A model generated the notes under the pieces. It was not told where the DNA came from. It worked only from the letters and a program-made list of their open reading frames with translations, and ran no database searches. The translations under genes and the position numbers were made by a program. This document shows, in pieces, positions 27,314 through 36,126 of a stretch of DNA of 64,000 nt. Location: NCBI GenBank assembly GCA_031972475.1, contig DALYEP010000001.1:496001-560000 (forward strand), written 5' to 3'. Position 1 is the first letter of the stretch; each line of letters starts with the position of its first letter. The DNA is from CAIQNR01 sp031972475. Lineage in GTDB: Bacteria; Babelota; Babeliae; Babelales; CAIQNR01.

Positions 27314-27502
27314 AATACCCCTTATTATAAAAACAATTTATTTTAACAAAAAACTAAATGTACAACTTTATTAAAATAAATAAATACAAAAAACAGCACT
27401 CAGATGATTAATTAAATAATTTCAAATATAAAATATTTACAAAATATTATTCTTTAAAGTATTATTATTAATAGAACAAATAATACTAAGGATTAAATTA
27501 TT

Positions 27503-28270
27503 GTGAAAAAATATAATTTTTTAGCGCTTTTTATATTCATTCAATCACAAAACAACTATTTAGAAATAATGCCAGAAATAGCTGGATCTACACATCTACA
27601 TCAATTTAACAAACAAAAAAAAGAACCAAAAACTAAAGAAGGCGATCATAATTTTAGTAGTTTTTACACAGAATTAGACATTCCTTCCTATAGCAGTATT
27701 AATACAATATCAAAAAGATTTAGAGAAATAAGCAAAACTAAACATCCTGATAAAGCAAATGATAACAAAGATGAATATCTTAAATTAAGCACAATTAAAA
27801 ATGAAATAAGCGACCCAGAAAAACGATTTAAATTTGATATAAATTTAATAGAAGAAGAAATTGCTTTTTTAGAAGAAAAAAAAGAATCTTTAAAAAATGA
27901 ATTAAAAAATGCTTACTTAGAATCATATGAGAAAGGACATGGCCAAAAAGCGTTAGCTTTTTTTAATAAAATTAGCTTTCAAACATTTGAATTACAAAAA
28001 ACAGATGATGCTATGAATCTAAAAAGATACATCGATGCATATGATGAAAAAGTAATAGAAATAAATAAAAAAATAAAAATAAATGAAAATAAAATTAAGG
28101 AATTAAAACAAAAACTAGAATACTTTTTATCTAAAAAAAGTATTTCCAATTCTATTGATGGATTAATGGGAAAATGGAGTTCTTATAAAGATCAAAATCG
28201 TTTACGCCTCTATGAAATTAAACATCAACAACCTAAAGAAGATTTTACCGATCTTTTAGATTTAGATTAA
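27503..28270 (+). CDS. J-domain protein with signal-like N-terminus and coiled-coil tail
   Basis: 255 residues, GTG start with AAGGA about 10 bases upstream. A weak signal-like segment (YNFLALFIFIQSQ) is followed by a J domain at about 50-110: ELDIPSYSSINTISKRFREI, the HPD triad in KTKHPDKAND, and DPEKRFKFD. The rest (110-210) is a long Glu/Lys coiled coil. J domains stimulate Hsp70 ATPase. It lacks the Gly/Phe and zinc regions of DnaJ, so it is not the housekeeping co-chaperone. If exported, it could meet a host Hsp70 (speculation). It stands alone. Confidence 0.75.
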   Translation: MKKYNFLALFIFIQSQNNYLEIMPEIAGSTHLHQFNKQKKEPKTKEGDHNFSSFYTELDIPSYSSINTISKRFREISKTKHPDKANDNKDEYLKLSTIKNEISDPEKRFKFDINLIEEEIAFLEEKKESLKNELKNAYLESYEKGHGQKALAFFNKISFQTFELQKTDDAMNLKRYIDAYDEKVIEINKKIKINENKIKELKQKLEYFLSKKSISNSIDGLMGKWSSYKDQNRLRLYEIKHQQPKEDFTDLLDLD

Positions 28271-28361
28271 AACTTCTACAATCTCTGCAACTTTCTCGTA
28301 AAAAAAATCGACTCATTAAATTAATCAATAGCTTTTATTTTTATTTTTTAAATTTCAAAAA

Positions 28362-28390
28362 ATTACATTTGGTGTTTTATTTTGTATAAA
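28362..28390 (+). promoter_or_regulatory. Candidate sigma-70 promoter for the broken small gene at 28437
   Basis: -35-like ATTACA (28362-28367), 17-base spacer, -10 TATAAA (28385-28390). It lies 47 bases before the ATG. In such AT-rich sequence chance matches are common, so support is modest. Confidence 0.35.
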
Positions 28391-28436
28391 ATACAAATAA
28401 AACTTACTAAACAACACTTTAAAAGAAGAAAGCTGT

Positions 28437-28760
28437 ATGTATAAAAAAATAATTTTAACAATTTTGATACCTTCATCTACAACTTCTAAAACTAATGATC
28501 TATGCACAGCATTCCGCTTTGAAGATGAAAATCATATAAATTAAACCCTAATCTATAAGGGTAGTGATTCTTTAAGAAGCCTTGAAAGTCGTTTGAATTT
28601 ATCTAGTAAATGTGATGACGGCGAATTAACCCCTGAAGCTAATCTCTGTAATCATTCTACTTGTTCTTATAACAAAGAAAATACAGAATTTTATCCAAAT
28701 AAAAAAGCTTTTATTGATGCTGAAAATCTTTATAAAGCTCAAAATGAAAAAAATAATTAA
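28437..28760 (+). pseudogene. Small secreted protein gene broken by an in-frame TAA
   Basis: The ATG at 28437 follows AAAAGAAGAAAGC and opens MYKKIILTILIPSSTT, a short signal-like start. The frame runs 35 codons to a TAA at 28542-28544, then continues open in the same frame for 71 codons to TAA 28758. The continuation reads SLRSLESRLNLSSKCDDGEL, with Cys residues and a helical tail. The promoter-like site upstream and a perfect terminator 5 bases downstream bracket the whole 324-bp frame. It therefore looks like a single gene with a recent nonsense mutation or a recoded stop. No family recognised. Confidence 0.55.
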
Positions 28761-28765
28761 CTATT

Positions 28766-28789
28766 AAAAAGGGCCAAATGGCCCTTTTT
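28766..28789. terminator. Bidirectional terminator between the 28437 gene and ftsZ
   Basis: Perfect 10-bp stem aaaaagggcc / ggcccttttt with aaat loop. It gives T-runs in both directions and serves both convergent genes. Confidence 0.88.
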
Positions 28790-28810
28790 AAATTAAAAGC
28801 TTTTTAAAAA

Positions 28811-30232
28811 TTACTCGTTATGTATTTTTTCTTTTACTTGCTTTCTCATAAATGCAGGTATATCTAAGTCTTTTATATCAATATGCCCAGAATTTTTATG
28901 ATCATAATGAGATTGAGTTAATTGAGATACCTGATCTTGTTTTTGTGGAATAAAATAAAATGCATCTTTTTTCTCATCTATTTTTTCAACTTCTTTAATA
29001 TTTTCACTCTCTGAAAAAATTACTTCATTAATACTTGCACTATCTTTTGTTAATTCAGGAGAATGTGCAGCAACAGTCTCTTTTGATATTTCAACATATT
29101 CTTCTTTATTTACTTGATCATAAGACTGACTAATGACTTCTGTTTTTTCTTGCAAAACAACCTCTTTTACAACTTCTTTAACTGATTCTTTTTGAACCAT
29201 AAAAGGCTCTGAAAGATTTTCTATTTTCTTAGCAGGCTCAAGAGACGATTTTTCAATATCATTTTTTTGCTTAAACCCAGTAGCAATAACAGTAACTGCT
29301 ATTTCATCTCCCATACTATTATCAATAACAGATCCTAAAATAATATTTGCTTGCTCGTCTGCTTGCTCATAAATAACTGATGCTGCCTGGCTAATTTCAT
29401 GCAACCCTAAATCTGAACCACCAGTAATATTAAGAAGCACACCACGAGCTCCTGCAATATTCATATTTTCAAGAATAGGAGAAGATATTGCTGTTAAAGC
29501 TGCTTGACGAGCACGATCAGCACCAGATGCTCTACCAGTTCCCATAACAGCAAGCCCTTGATCTTTCATAATTTCTCTAACATCAGCAAAATCAACATTA
29601 ATATGACCTGCACGTGTAATAATATCAGAAATCCCTTTTACCGATTGATTTAAAACTTCGTTAATCATTGCAAAACCATCAATCATAGACACTTTTTCAT
29701 CTACAAGATCTAACAGCTTTTGATTTGGAATAATAAGCAATGTATCAGCATGATTTTTAATCTTTTCAATAGCTTGCTCTGCAATTGTCAAACGACGCTT
29801 TCCTTCAAAGCTAAATGGCTTTGTAATAACTACAATAGTCAAAATACCCTTATCTTTAAGCGCTTGAACTATAACAGGAAGAGCCCCAGAGCCAGTACCT
29901 CCTCCCATACCACCCGTTAAAAATACAATATCAGACTGAGCTACTGCTTCTAAAACTTTTTCCAAATCTTCTTCTGCAGCTTTTTTACCCATATCAGGGT
30001 TTGCCCCTGCACCAAGACCCTTTGTAGACTTTTGACCAATTTGTATTTTGACAGGAGCCTGAGAAAGTTTAAGAGCTTGAGCATCTGTATTTACACAAAT
30101 AAAATTAACACCTTCATACTCTGACTGAATCATACAATTAACAGTATTACCACCCGCGCCACCAACACCTATTACAGAAATCTTTGCAACAGGAATATTA
30201 TTTTCATACTCTTCGCGATCAAATACTATCAT
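28811..30232 (-). CDS. ftsZ: Cell division protein FtsZ
   Basis: 473 residues. The tubulin-like GTPase has GVGGAGGNTVN near 22-32 and the signature GGMGGGTGSG near 107-116. The T7-loop region NVDFADV is followed by a C-terminal subdomain to about 320. A long acidic linker (about 325-450) leads to the conserved tail DIPAFMRKQ, which binds FtsA. FtsZ polymerises into the division ring. AAGGAG lies 6 bases before the ATG. It ends the ftsQ-ftsA-ftsZ cluster. Confidence 0.98.
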   Translation of the reverse strand: MIVFDREEYENNIPVAKISVIGVGGAGGNTVNCMIQSEYEGVNFICVNTDAQALKLSQAPVKIQIGQKSTKGLGAGANPDMGKKAAEEDLEKVLEAVAQSDIVFLTGGMGGGTGSGALPVIVQALKDKGILTIVVITKPFSFEGKRRLTIAEQAIEKIKNHADTLLIIPNQKLLDLVDEKVSMIDGFAMINEVLNQSVKGISDIITRAGHINVDFADVREIMKDQGLAVMGTGRASGADRARQAALTAISSPILENMNIAGARGVLLNITGGSDLGLHEISQAASVIYEQADEQANIILGSVIDNSMGDEIAVTVIATGFKQKNDIEKSSLEPAKKIENLSEPFMVQKESVKEVVKEVVLQEKTEVISQSYDQVNKEEYVEISKETVAAHSPELTKDSASINEVIFSESENIKEVEKIDEKKDAFYFIPQKQDQVSQLTQSHYDHKNSGHIDIKDLDIPAFMRKQVKEKIHNE

Positions 30233-30274
30233 GACAGCTCCTTATTTTAAAAAATTCAAAACAACAAAAAAGAT

Positions 30275-31513
30275 TCAAAAAAAGTCTGACACCCAAGACT
30301 TCATGCGATATAACAAACGAGAAAAATTTGTAGTATCATCATCATAAAAATTATTTGTCATAGCTTTTTTTACACCATACAATAAAAGTCCGTAACCTGT
30401 TGCATATAAAGGACTTTTTAAAATTTCTAAATCATCATGAAGAATATGAGGTTTACCAATACGAACAGGAATATTAAAAATTTTTTTTGCAACTTCATCA
30501 ATACCATCAAGCAAAGAACCTCCACCAGTAAGAACTAAGCCAGAAACTAATATATAATGCATATTTCTTGCTAAAATTTCTTCATGAACAATAGATAAAA
30601 GCTCTTCCGCTCTTGGTTCAAGAATTTGTGTTATATGACTAAGTAAAACCATTTGTTTTTTACCGCCTTGAACCATCTCTACTTCAACTTCTTTTTCTTC
30701 ACATAATAAATCAAGACTTGCTAGCCCATATTCTTTCTTAACACGCTCTGCATCTTTAACTGTTGTACGAAGACCTACAGCAAGATCATTAGTAAAATGA
30801 TTGCCTGCAATAGGAACTACCATTGTATGCCTAATGCTACCATATTGATATAAAGCAACATCAGAAGTCCCACCACCAATATCAATCATACCAACACCAA
30901 GCTCACGCTCGTCTTCATTAAGTACAGCATGTCCAGATGCAAGTTGCTCCAAAACAATATCTTGAACTTTAACACCTGAACGCTCACAACAAGTAACTAA
31001 ATTTTGAACAGAAGAAACCGAACCAGTAATCATATGAATTTGAGTTTCAAGTCGAATACCATGCATACCTAATGGATCTTGTATTCTATCACCCCCATCA
31101 ATACTAAAAAACTGTGGCAAAACATGCAAAACTTGCTGCCCTTCTGCAAGAGGAACTGCCCGCGCTGCAGCAATAACATTTTCTATATCTTTATGAAAAA
31201 CCTCACCTTTTTCTATAGGAACTGCGCCATAGGCATTACGTGATTGAATATGAGCTCCAGATATCCCAACAATGACCGACTCTATTGAAAAGCCAACCAT
31301 AAGTTCAGCTTCTTTAAGGGCGGATTTAATAGAAATAACAGTACGAGCAACATCAACAACAACACCTTTTTTAAGTCCATCTGAAGGAGCTTTCCCTATC
31401 CCTAAAATTTCAATAGATCCATCGTCTAAAAGAGCCCCCACTAAAACGCATATTTTAGTTGTACCTACATCAAGTGCGGTAATAATCTGATTTCCTGTTC
31501 TACTTTTTTTCAT
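30275..31513 (-). CDS. ftsA: Cell division protein FtsA
   Basis: 412 residues. The actin-like fold starts ITALDVGTTKICVLVG (phosphate 1), with MIDIGGGTSDVALY (phosphate 2) near 212-225 and LTGGGSLLDG (adenosine site) near 328. The last residues, LLYRMKSWVSDFF, form the amphipathic helix that attaches FtsA to the membrane. FtsA tethers FtsZ. Its ATG overlaps the ftsQ stop as ATGA, with GGGAG upstream inside ftsQ. Confidence 0.97.
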   Translation of the reverse strand: MKKSRTGNQIITALDVGTTKICVLVGALLDDGSIEILGIGKAPSDGLKKGVVVDVARTVISIKSALKEAELMVGFSIESVIVGISGAHIQSRNAYGAVPIEKGEVFHKDIENVIAAARAVPLAEGQQVLHVLPQFFSIDGGDRIQDPLGMHGIRLETQIHMITGSVSSVQNLVTCCERSGVKVQDIVLEQLASGHAVLNEDERELGVGMIDIGGGTSDVALYQYGSIRHTMVVPIAGNHFTNDLAVGLRTTVKDAERVKKEYGLASLDLLCEEKEVEVEMVQGGKKQMVLLSHITQILEPRAEELLSIVHEEILARNMHYILVSGLVLTGGGSLLDGIDEVAKKIFNIPVRIGKPHILHDDLEILKSPLYATGYGLLLYGVKKAMTNNFYDDDTTNFSRLLYRMKSWVSDFF

Positions 31514-32256
31514 CCCACTACTCCCTTTTGCGCTACAATCATTTGATTTTTAAATCTTCCATCTATATTCCATGCAAGCATTTTATTTTTTTTACGTTTT
31601 ATTAGAGGTAAAGCATCTTGTAACAACGATTGTTTAATTGAATTATAGGCAACAAGTATAGGATTGATTTTTTTTATACTTTCCTTATCAACAGTAAGGG
31701 TTAAAAGGGAAGAATCCTTATCATGTAAATTAATCTCTTCTGGGCTATTCCATGCAAAAACATACTTTTTATGCATATCATCAGTTACATGATTAAGAAC
31801 ACATTCTTTAAAATCAATTAATTGAGATTTTTGATTTAATTGAGATTCCGCTACTTGATACGCTGGCAAAAGCTTAATATGAGAATGTGTAAAAAAATCT
31901 TTAGAAACAATCTGGTCATTAGCACAAAGCACAACAGAATCATTACAAAGAGCAAGAGGCTTGCTAGAAAAAACAGATATATGAATATTTTTATAAGGAT
32001 CTTTTTTAACAATCACTTTTGCCAAATGAGGAAATGCTTGATGTAGCAAAAAATTCATCTCATCAAGAGGTAAAGCCTTTTTCAATAAACTTTGAACATA
32101 TACCTTGATAGATTCTCGTGCATTATCAGAAATCATACCATCAGATTTTACAACAACAGAAAGATCGTTATATACACATTGAAACTTCCTCCAGCCTCCG
32201 TACAATAAAACTAAAAAAATTGCTATTCTAATCATCCCCCGCATAAAGCACCCCAT
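31510..32256 (-). CDS. ftsQ: FtsQ-like division protein
   Basis: About 248 residues: a short basic N-terminus, one membrane helix (IRIAIFLVLLYGGW), a POTRA-like region ending SVFSSKPLALCNDS and VVLCANDQIVSKDFF near 95-125, and a C-terminal NIDGRFKNQMIVAQKG that matches the FtsQ pattern of Asp-Arg-Phe followed by a strand. Overall similarity is weak, so the call leans on the gene order ftsQ-ftsA-ftsZ. The start is uncertain: ATGs lie at 32256, 32244 and 32235, with no clear Shine-Dalgarno. FtsQ links the ring to the wall machinery. Confidence 0.72.
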   Translation of the reverse strand: MGCFMRGMIRIAIFLVLLYGGWRKFQCVYNDLSVVVKSDGMISDNARESIKVYVQSLLKKALPLDEMNFLLHQAFPHLAKVIVKKDPYKNIHISVFSSKPLALCNDSVVLCANDQIVSKDFFTHSHIKLLPAYQVAESQLNQKSQLIDFKECVLNHVTDDMHKKYVFAWNSPEEINLHDKDSSLLTLTVDKESIKKINPILVAYNSIKQSLLQDALPLIKRKKNKMLAWNIDGRFKNQMIVAQKGVVG

Positions 32257-32439
32257 AATTTTCAAAAAGAAGTTTGATCACTTTTTTTACTTAATTTGAT
32301 GCATAATAGTCAATATTTTAGTTATAAGAAAAACAATCTAAAGTAAGGCTTTTAAATAAAAAATTCTATTTCATCAATCTTATAAAGATTTTTTATGATT
32401 ATATAATTCAAACAATAAATATTATTAATTACTTATATA

Positions 32440-32469
32440 TTGCATTTCAGTACTCGCATTTTTTATTAT
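32440..32469 (+). promoter_or_regulatory. Candidate sigma-70 promoter of the 32502 gene
   Basis: TTGCAT (32440-32445), 18-base spacer, TATTAT (32464-32469), about 32 bases before the ATG. The 236 bases upstream of the gene hold nothing else recognisable. Confidence 0.35.
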
Positions 32470-32501
32470 ATTTGTAAATTAAAATAAAAAGGCAAACAAT
32501 T

Positions 32502-33578
32502 ATGAAAAAAATTTTAACTTTTATTAGTCTAATAACCATTCCTGTTTTAATAGATGCAAATCGCCCTGCTGTAAAATCAGATGTCATAATATCAACAGCA
32601 CGAAGATCTTCAGATGATACACCAATAAAGTATCAGCAAATACAACTTCCAAAACGAGGTGCTCTTTCAAATGCCAATTATAAGAATTTTCTAAAAGACA
32701 AATTTGGCGGCGACGCAGGAAATTATAAAATACCGCTGTTTAATCAAGAATTATATTCTTTAAAGAATATATTAAAATCCACTGCTGAAAGCAAAGCCGT
32801 TACTGCTTTAAAAAAACCGTTTAAAAAATTTGCAGACGCAACAAGACAAGAATATCAATATCGAATAGATAATAATATTGAACACGTTAAAAATTCTCCC
32901 CGAATAAATGATGCAATAAATAGAGCTGCATCACCCGTTTATGCATCTGGTATTATTATAGCAAAAGGAGTTAAAAGCCTTGGCTCTTCAATTAATTCAG
33001 GCGCTAAAGCTATTAAAGGTGGGTTAACGCAAGGTGTTAAAAATTTAAAAAATAGATTTAATAAAGAAAAATCAACAAATGATTCTTCTTTAAGAACAAA
33101 AGATCAAACTGACCCAAAGGCTAATTCAGAAAAAAAAGATTTGAGAGATTCACAATTAGAACAAGAATCACCTTCATATAATCAAGATATAGTTGCTACT
33201 GGCATAAAAAAAGATGCTCTTTTTGATAAAAACCAAGTAATTAAACAAGCAGATGGAACCTATAAATTTGCTGGCACATGGGATGTTCCAGAAGGATACC
33301 AACTAAGAAAAACTAAAAATGAAAAATATGGTTTAGTAGAAAATCCAAAACCAAAACCTCAATTAAGACAAAAGCAGACTACAAAAAAAGACAGTTCTAC
33401 TTCTATAAATTCAAGTAATTTTACTTTCAAAACTGACTCACAAAATCCAGAAATTCAAATTCTAGTCCCAAAAGAGAAAGACTCTCATTATACCGAGTGG
33501 GAACGCTCTGAATACTATAATCTTGGCGAATCTATTCCAAGCAGAAGAAATTCTGTTGCAGATCAAATAGATCAGTAA
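32502..33578 (+). CDS. Secreted protein sharing the PEGYQLR...GLVENPKPKPQ motif
   Basis: Not recognised. 358 residues with a signal peptide (ILTFISLITIPVLIDA). The middle (140-190) is Gly/Ala/Lys-rich and amphipathic (SGIIIAKGVKSLGSSINSG). Near 265-290 comes VPEGYQLRKTKNEKYGLVEN, then PKPKPQ, clearly related to residues about 192-217 of the secreted protein at 11576-12454. The tail is Ser/Lys-rich and probably disordered. The two genes are separated by 20 kb, so this is a dispersed paralogous family of exported proteins. A role outside the cell is inferred from the signal peptide only. Confidence 0.75.
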   Translation: MKKILTFISLITIPVLIDANRPAVKSDVIISTARRSSDDTPIKYQQIQLPKRGALSNANYKNFLKDKFGGDAGNYKIPLFNQELYSLKNILKSTAESKAVTALKKPFKKFADATRQEYQYRIDNNIEHVKNSPRINDAINRAASPVYASGIIIAKGVKSLGSSINSGAKAIKGGLTQGVKNLKNRFNKEKSTNDSSLRTKDQTDPKANSEKKDLRDSQLEQESPSYNQDIVATGIKKDALFDKNQVIKQADGTYKFAGTWDVPEGYQLRKTKNEKYGLVENPKPKPQLRQKQTTKKDSSTSINSSNFTFKTDSQNPEIQILVPKEKDSHYTEWERSEYYNLGESIPSRRNSVADQIDQ

Positions 33579-33600
33579 ATAAAATTGGTATCAAATTACT

Positions 33601-33631
33601 AAAAGTCATAGGGCCTATCCCTATGACTTTT
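33601..33631. terminator. Bidirectional terminator
   Basis: Perfect 13-bp stem aaaagtcataggg / ccctatgactttt with a 5-base loop cctat, followed by T-rich sequence. It lies between the convergent genes ending at 33578 and 33630. Confidence 0.9.
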
Positions 33632-34331
33632 ATTTTTGCACTCCATTTACATCTAAATATTGAGTCATAAATGTAACTATTTGAGATTTGAAAGATTCCA
33701 TAACTTCAGGATTATTTTCAAAATCTTGATTACAATCCAAAACTAAAACAGGAATATCTATCAGCTCTGGTAAAATATCTTTTTTCTCAATAAGCCAAGC
33801 TTCATGCTTTTTATGTAATAATTCTAAATATTCAAAACTTACACCAACTTCCTCTGTACGAGCTCTTTTATGAAGTCTTTCATAACAAATTTTTGGATCT
33901 GTTTGTAAATAAATAAAACCTGTTGGTTTTGGTACATAGTTTGTTACAAGCCATGCAAACCATTGTTGATATAAAGACCATTCAAGCGAAGAAAGCGTCC
34001 CCATTTCATAGCAATTTTTTGCAAAACAATAACGATCAGAATAGACCGAACGCTCTAAGACTTGTACTTTAAAAGGATTAATTTTTGCATATTCTTTTTG
34101 TTCAATAACACGTGTAATAAATGCATATGACTGAAAAGTATACGCCCAACGATTGGTATCTTTATAAAATTTTTCAAGAATATTTTCACCTGCACCAACA
34201 TGCTGCCATTTATCTACAGGTTCATAAACTATTTGGACTGGCAATAATGTTTTTATTAAAGATAAAAACGTAGATTTTCCTGCGCCAATATTACCTTCTA
34301 CAATAAATATTTTTTGATGATCCGTAATCAT
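33630..34331 (-). CDS. Deoxynucleoside kinase of the eukaryote-like dNK/dCK type
   Basis: 233 residues. P-loop EGNIGAGKST near 12-21, EPVDKW near 37-42 (the Glu and Trp that contact the nucleoside), RWAYTFQSYA near 61-70, the ERSVYSDRY motif with catalytic Glu at 93, and a lid RLHKRARTEE. This order and wording are very close to animal dNK and dCK. The enzyme phosphorylates deoxynucleosides to monophosphates. It fits nucleoside salvage from a eukaryotic host. Similar kinases occur in some Gram-positive bacteria and giant viruses, so the origin needs a tree. Confidence 0.88.
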   Translation of the reverse strand: MITDHQKIFIVEGNIGAGKSTFLSLIKTLLPVQIVYEPVDKWQHVGAGENILEKFYKDTNRWAYTFQSYAFITRVIEQKEYAKINPFKVQVLERSVYSDRYCFAKNCYEMGTLSSLEWSLYQQWFAWLVTNYVPKPTGFIYLQTDPKICYERLHKRARTEEVGVSFEYLELLHKKHEAWLIEKKDILPELIDIPVLVLDCNQDFENNPEVMESFKSQIVTFMTQYLDVNGVQK

Positions 34332-34512
34332 TGCAACTCCTAATGATTATTATAAATTTTAAACCTCTGCCCGACGCAAGAAACGGTGATTTTTGTCATT
34401 TAAGCTTTATATCTATATACTACCAGCTTAATTAGTGATAATTAAGTGATTTTAATAAGGTTTTTAACCTATTCATGATTATATTCAAAAGTTTACGTGA
34501 GAAAATAAAAAT

Positions 34513-36105
34513 ATGAAGTCTATTAAGAAATTTTTTTATATTTGTTCTTTTTTTTTAGTACTTTCACTACAAGCACTTGAAGAAAAAGAATCTAATAATT
34601 TTGACCTGTCATTATTTGATAATGATGATAATGCTTCTGAAATAATACATAGCGACCCTCAACACGCAACAAGATTCCCTAAAATAAATACACTTGAAGT
34701 TATTACATCTTTGAATCTTCAAAAAACCCTTCAAACAGAGCTCTATCAAAGAACTCATGCCCCACTAAGCAAACCGCCTATCGATCTTTCTATCTTGCAA
34801 ATAATGACCATCTATGACAGCGAATTTAAAATAACTCCTTTTGTCTCTTCTATATGGAAACAAAACTATACAACTACATCATCTCATATAGACAGTTATA
34901 TAAATTTAAAACTTCATGATGTTATGGAGGTACTTGATGAAAACGAATTTACAACTATTCAAGTTCCAGAAGTTTTAGAACTTTTTCATCCATTAAAAAT
35001 GCAAGAACATACTGCAGGTTTTATGTTTCAAGGAATTAAAACCTGTGACAATGGTTGGGCATTCACATTTTCAGTACCACTTCAATATACTTTAAACAAT
35101 TTTCACTTAACACAAGAAGAAAAAGAACGAATAGACAATTACCCTTTATTCGCTGAATTTAACGGGGACATAATGGATTTTGCTCGCAAACATCTTATCT
35201 CTGACCGCCTTGGCATTGGAGATACTCAAGTAACAGCAGAGTACTGCTTGGCAGATACCTATAGAACATTTCAATCCTTAGGGTTAACAGTAACAATTCC
35301 AACTGCATTTGCATTTAAAAATGGACTTTATGGAACATATTTTAATCGCGATGCGCAAGGATACCCTCTTAATCTTTATAGTGATTTAATAAATCCTTGG
35401 TTAGAATATTTAAGCACTGGCAATGAAGCAAATGTTGAACTTATTCAAAACAATGCTGAACAGTTTGGGCTATCAGCTCTTAATAGACTTTCTACACTTC
35501 TTATTCAAAGACATATGGGCAACGATTATCATTGGGCATTAGGGTTTTGCTATCGCTCAACCATTAATTTTACAGATAATTTAAGCTGGATTTCTAAAAT
35601 GAATTTTGAAGTTCAAATGCCATCTGTTTTGCAAAGATTTTTCTTAATTCAAGCAACTCCTGAGGAATTTAACGCATTTGACTGGGCAAATAATAATGTT
35701 GAAATTAATGAAAAAATAAACTTCCTTAATTTACAATTTGCTAATATGTTTTTTCCAAAAATGTTTTATGCAACAGTTTTTCCTGGTGTTCTATTTCACT
35801 CTACGAGTTGCCTTAAAAAATATATGGCTGCTGGCAAATGGGCTCCAATGATTGGATTTGACTCTTGGTTTCATACACCAGAGCATTTTATGAGTATTAA
35901 TGCACCAAAAACTGTTCTTTCGCATGTTAATTTAGACATTGCAAGAAGACGCAAAGCCTGGTCTTCAAGTATTTGGATAGGAATAGAGCGACCTCCCTTG
36001 TCAACTTCAACCTGGACTTTAGCACTGAAAGCTTATGGATCTTTACTTAATGCTGGATTTGGAGATGCTTATGGCGTTGCTTTTACGTTTGAAAAAGATT
36101 TTTAA
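34513..36105 (+). CDS. Predicted outer-membrane beta-barrel protein (second locus)
   Basis: Not assigned to a named family. 530 residues, signal peptide (FFYICSFFLVLSLQA), alternating strand pattern and a C-terminal Phe (GVAFTFEKDF) as in BAM substrates. As in the protein at 17468, it has a strand with W followed by SVPLQYTLNNFHLTQEE, then an LGIGDTQVTAEYCL turn (compare GCGDIELLLGYDF) and a segment ending in a Pro (TIPTAFAF). This suggests the same barrel family at low identity. It is followed 22 bases later by a secreted partner gene. Confidence 0.75.
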   Translation: MKSIKKFFYICSFFLVLSLQALEEKESNNFDLSLFDNDDNASEIIHSDPQHATRFPKINTLEVITSLNLQKTLQTELYQRTHAPLSKPPIDLSILQIMTIYDSEFKITPFVSSIWKQNYTTTSSHIDSYINLKLHDVMEVLDENEFTTIQVPEVLELFHPLKMQEHTAGFMFQGIKTCDNGWAFTFSVPLQYTLNNFHLTQEEKERIDNYPLFAEFNGDIMDFARKHLISDRLGIGDTQVTAEYCLADTYRTFQSLGLTVTIPTAFAFKNGLYGTYFNRDAQGYPLNLYSDLINPWLEYLSTGNEANVELIQNNAEQFGLSALNRLSTLLIQRHMGNDYHWALGFCYRSTINFTDNLSWISKMNFEVQMPSVLQRFFLIQATPEEFNAFDWANNNVEINEKINFLNLQFANMFFPKMFYATVFPGVLFHSTSCLKKYMAAGKWAPMIGFDSWFHTPEHFMSINAPKTVLSHVNLDIARRRKAWSSSIWIGIERPPLSTSTWTLALKAYGSLLNAGFGDAYGVAFTFEKDF

Positions 36106-36126
36106 TATTTAAAATAAAGGAATTCA

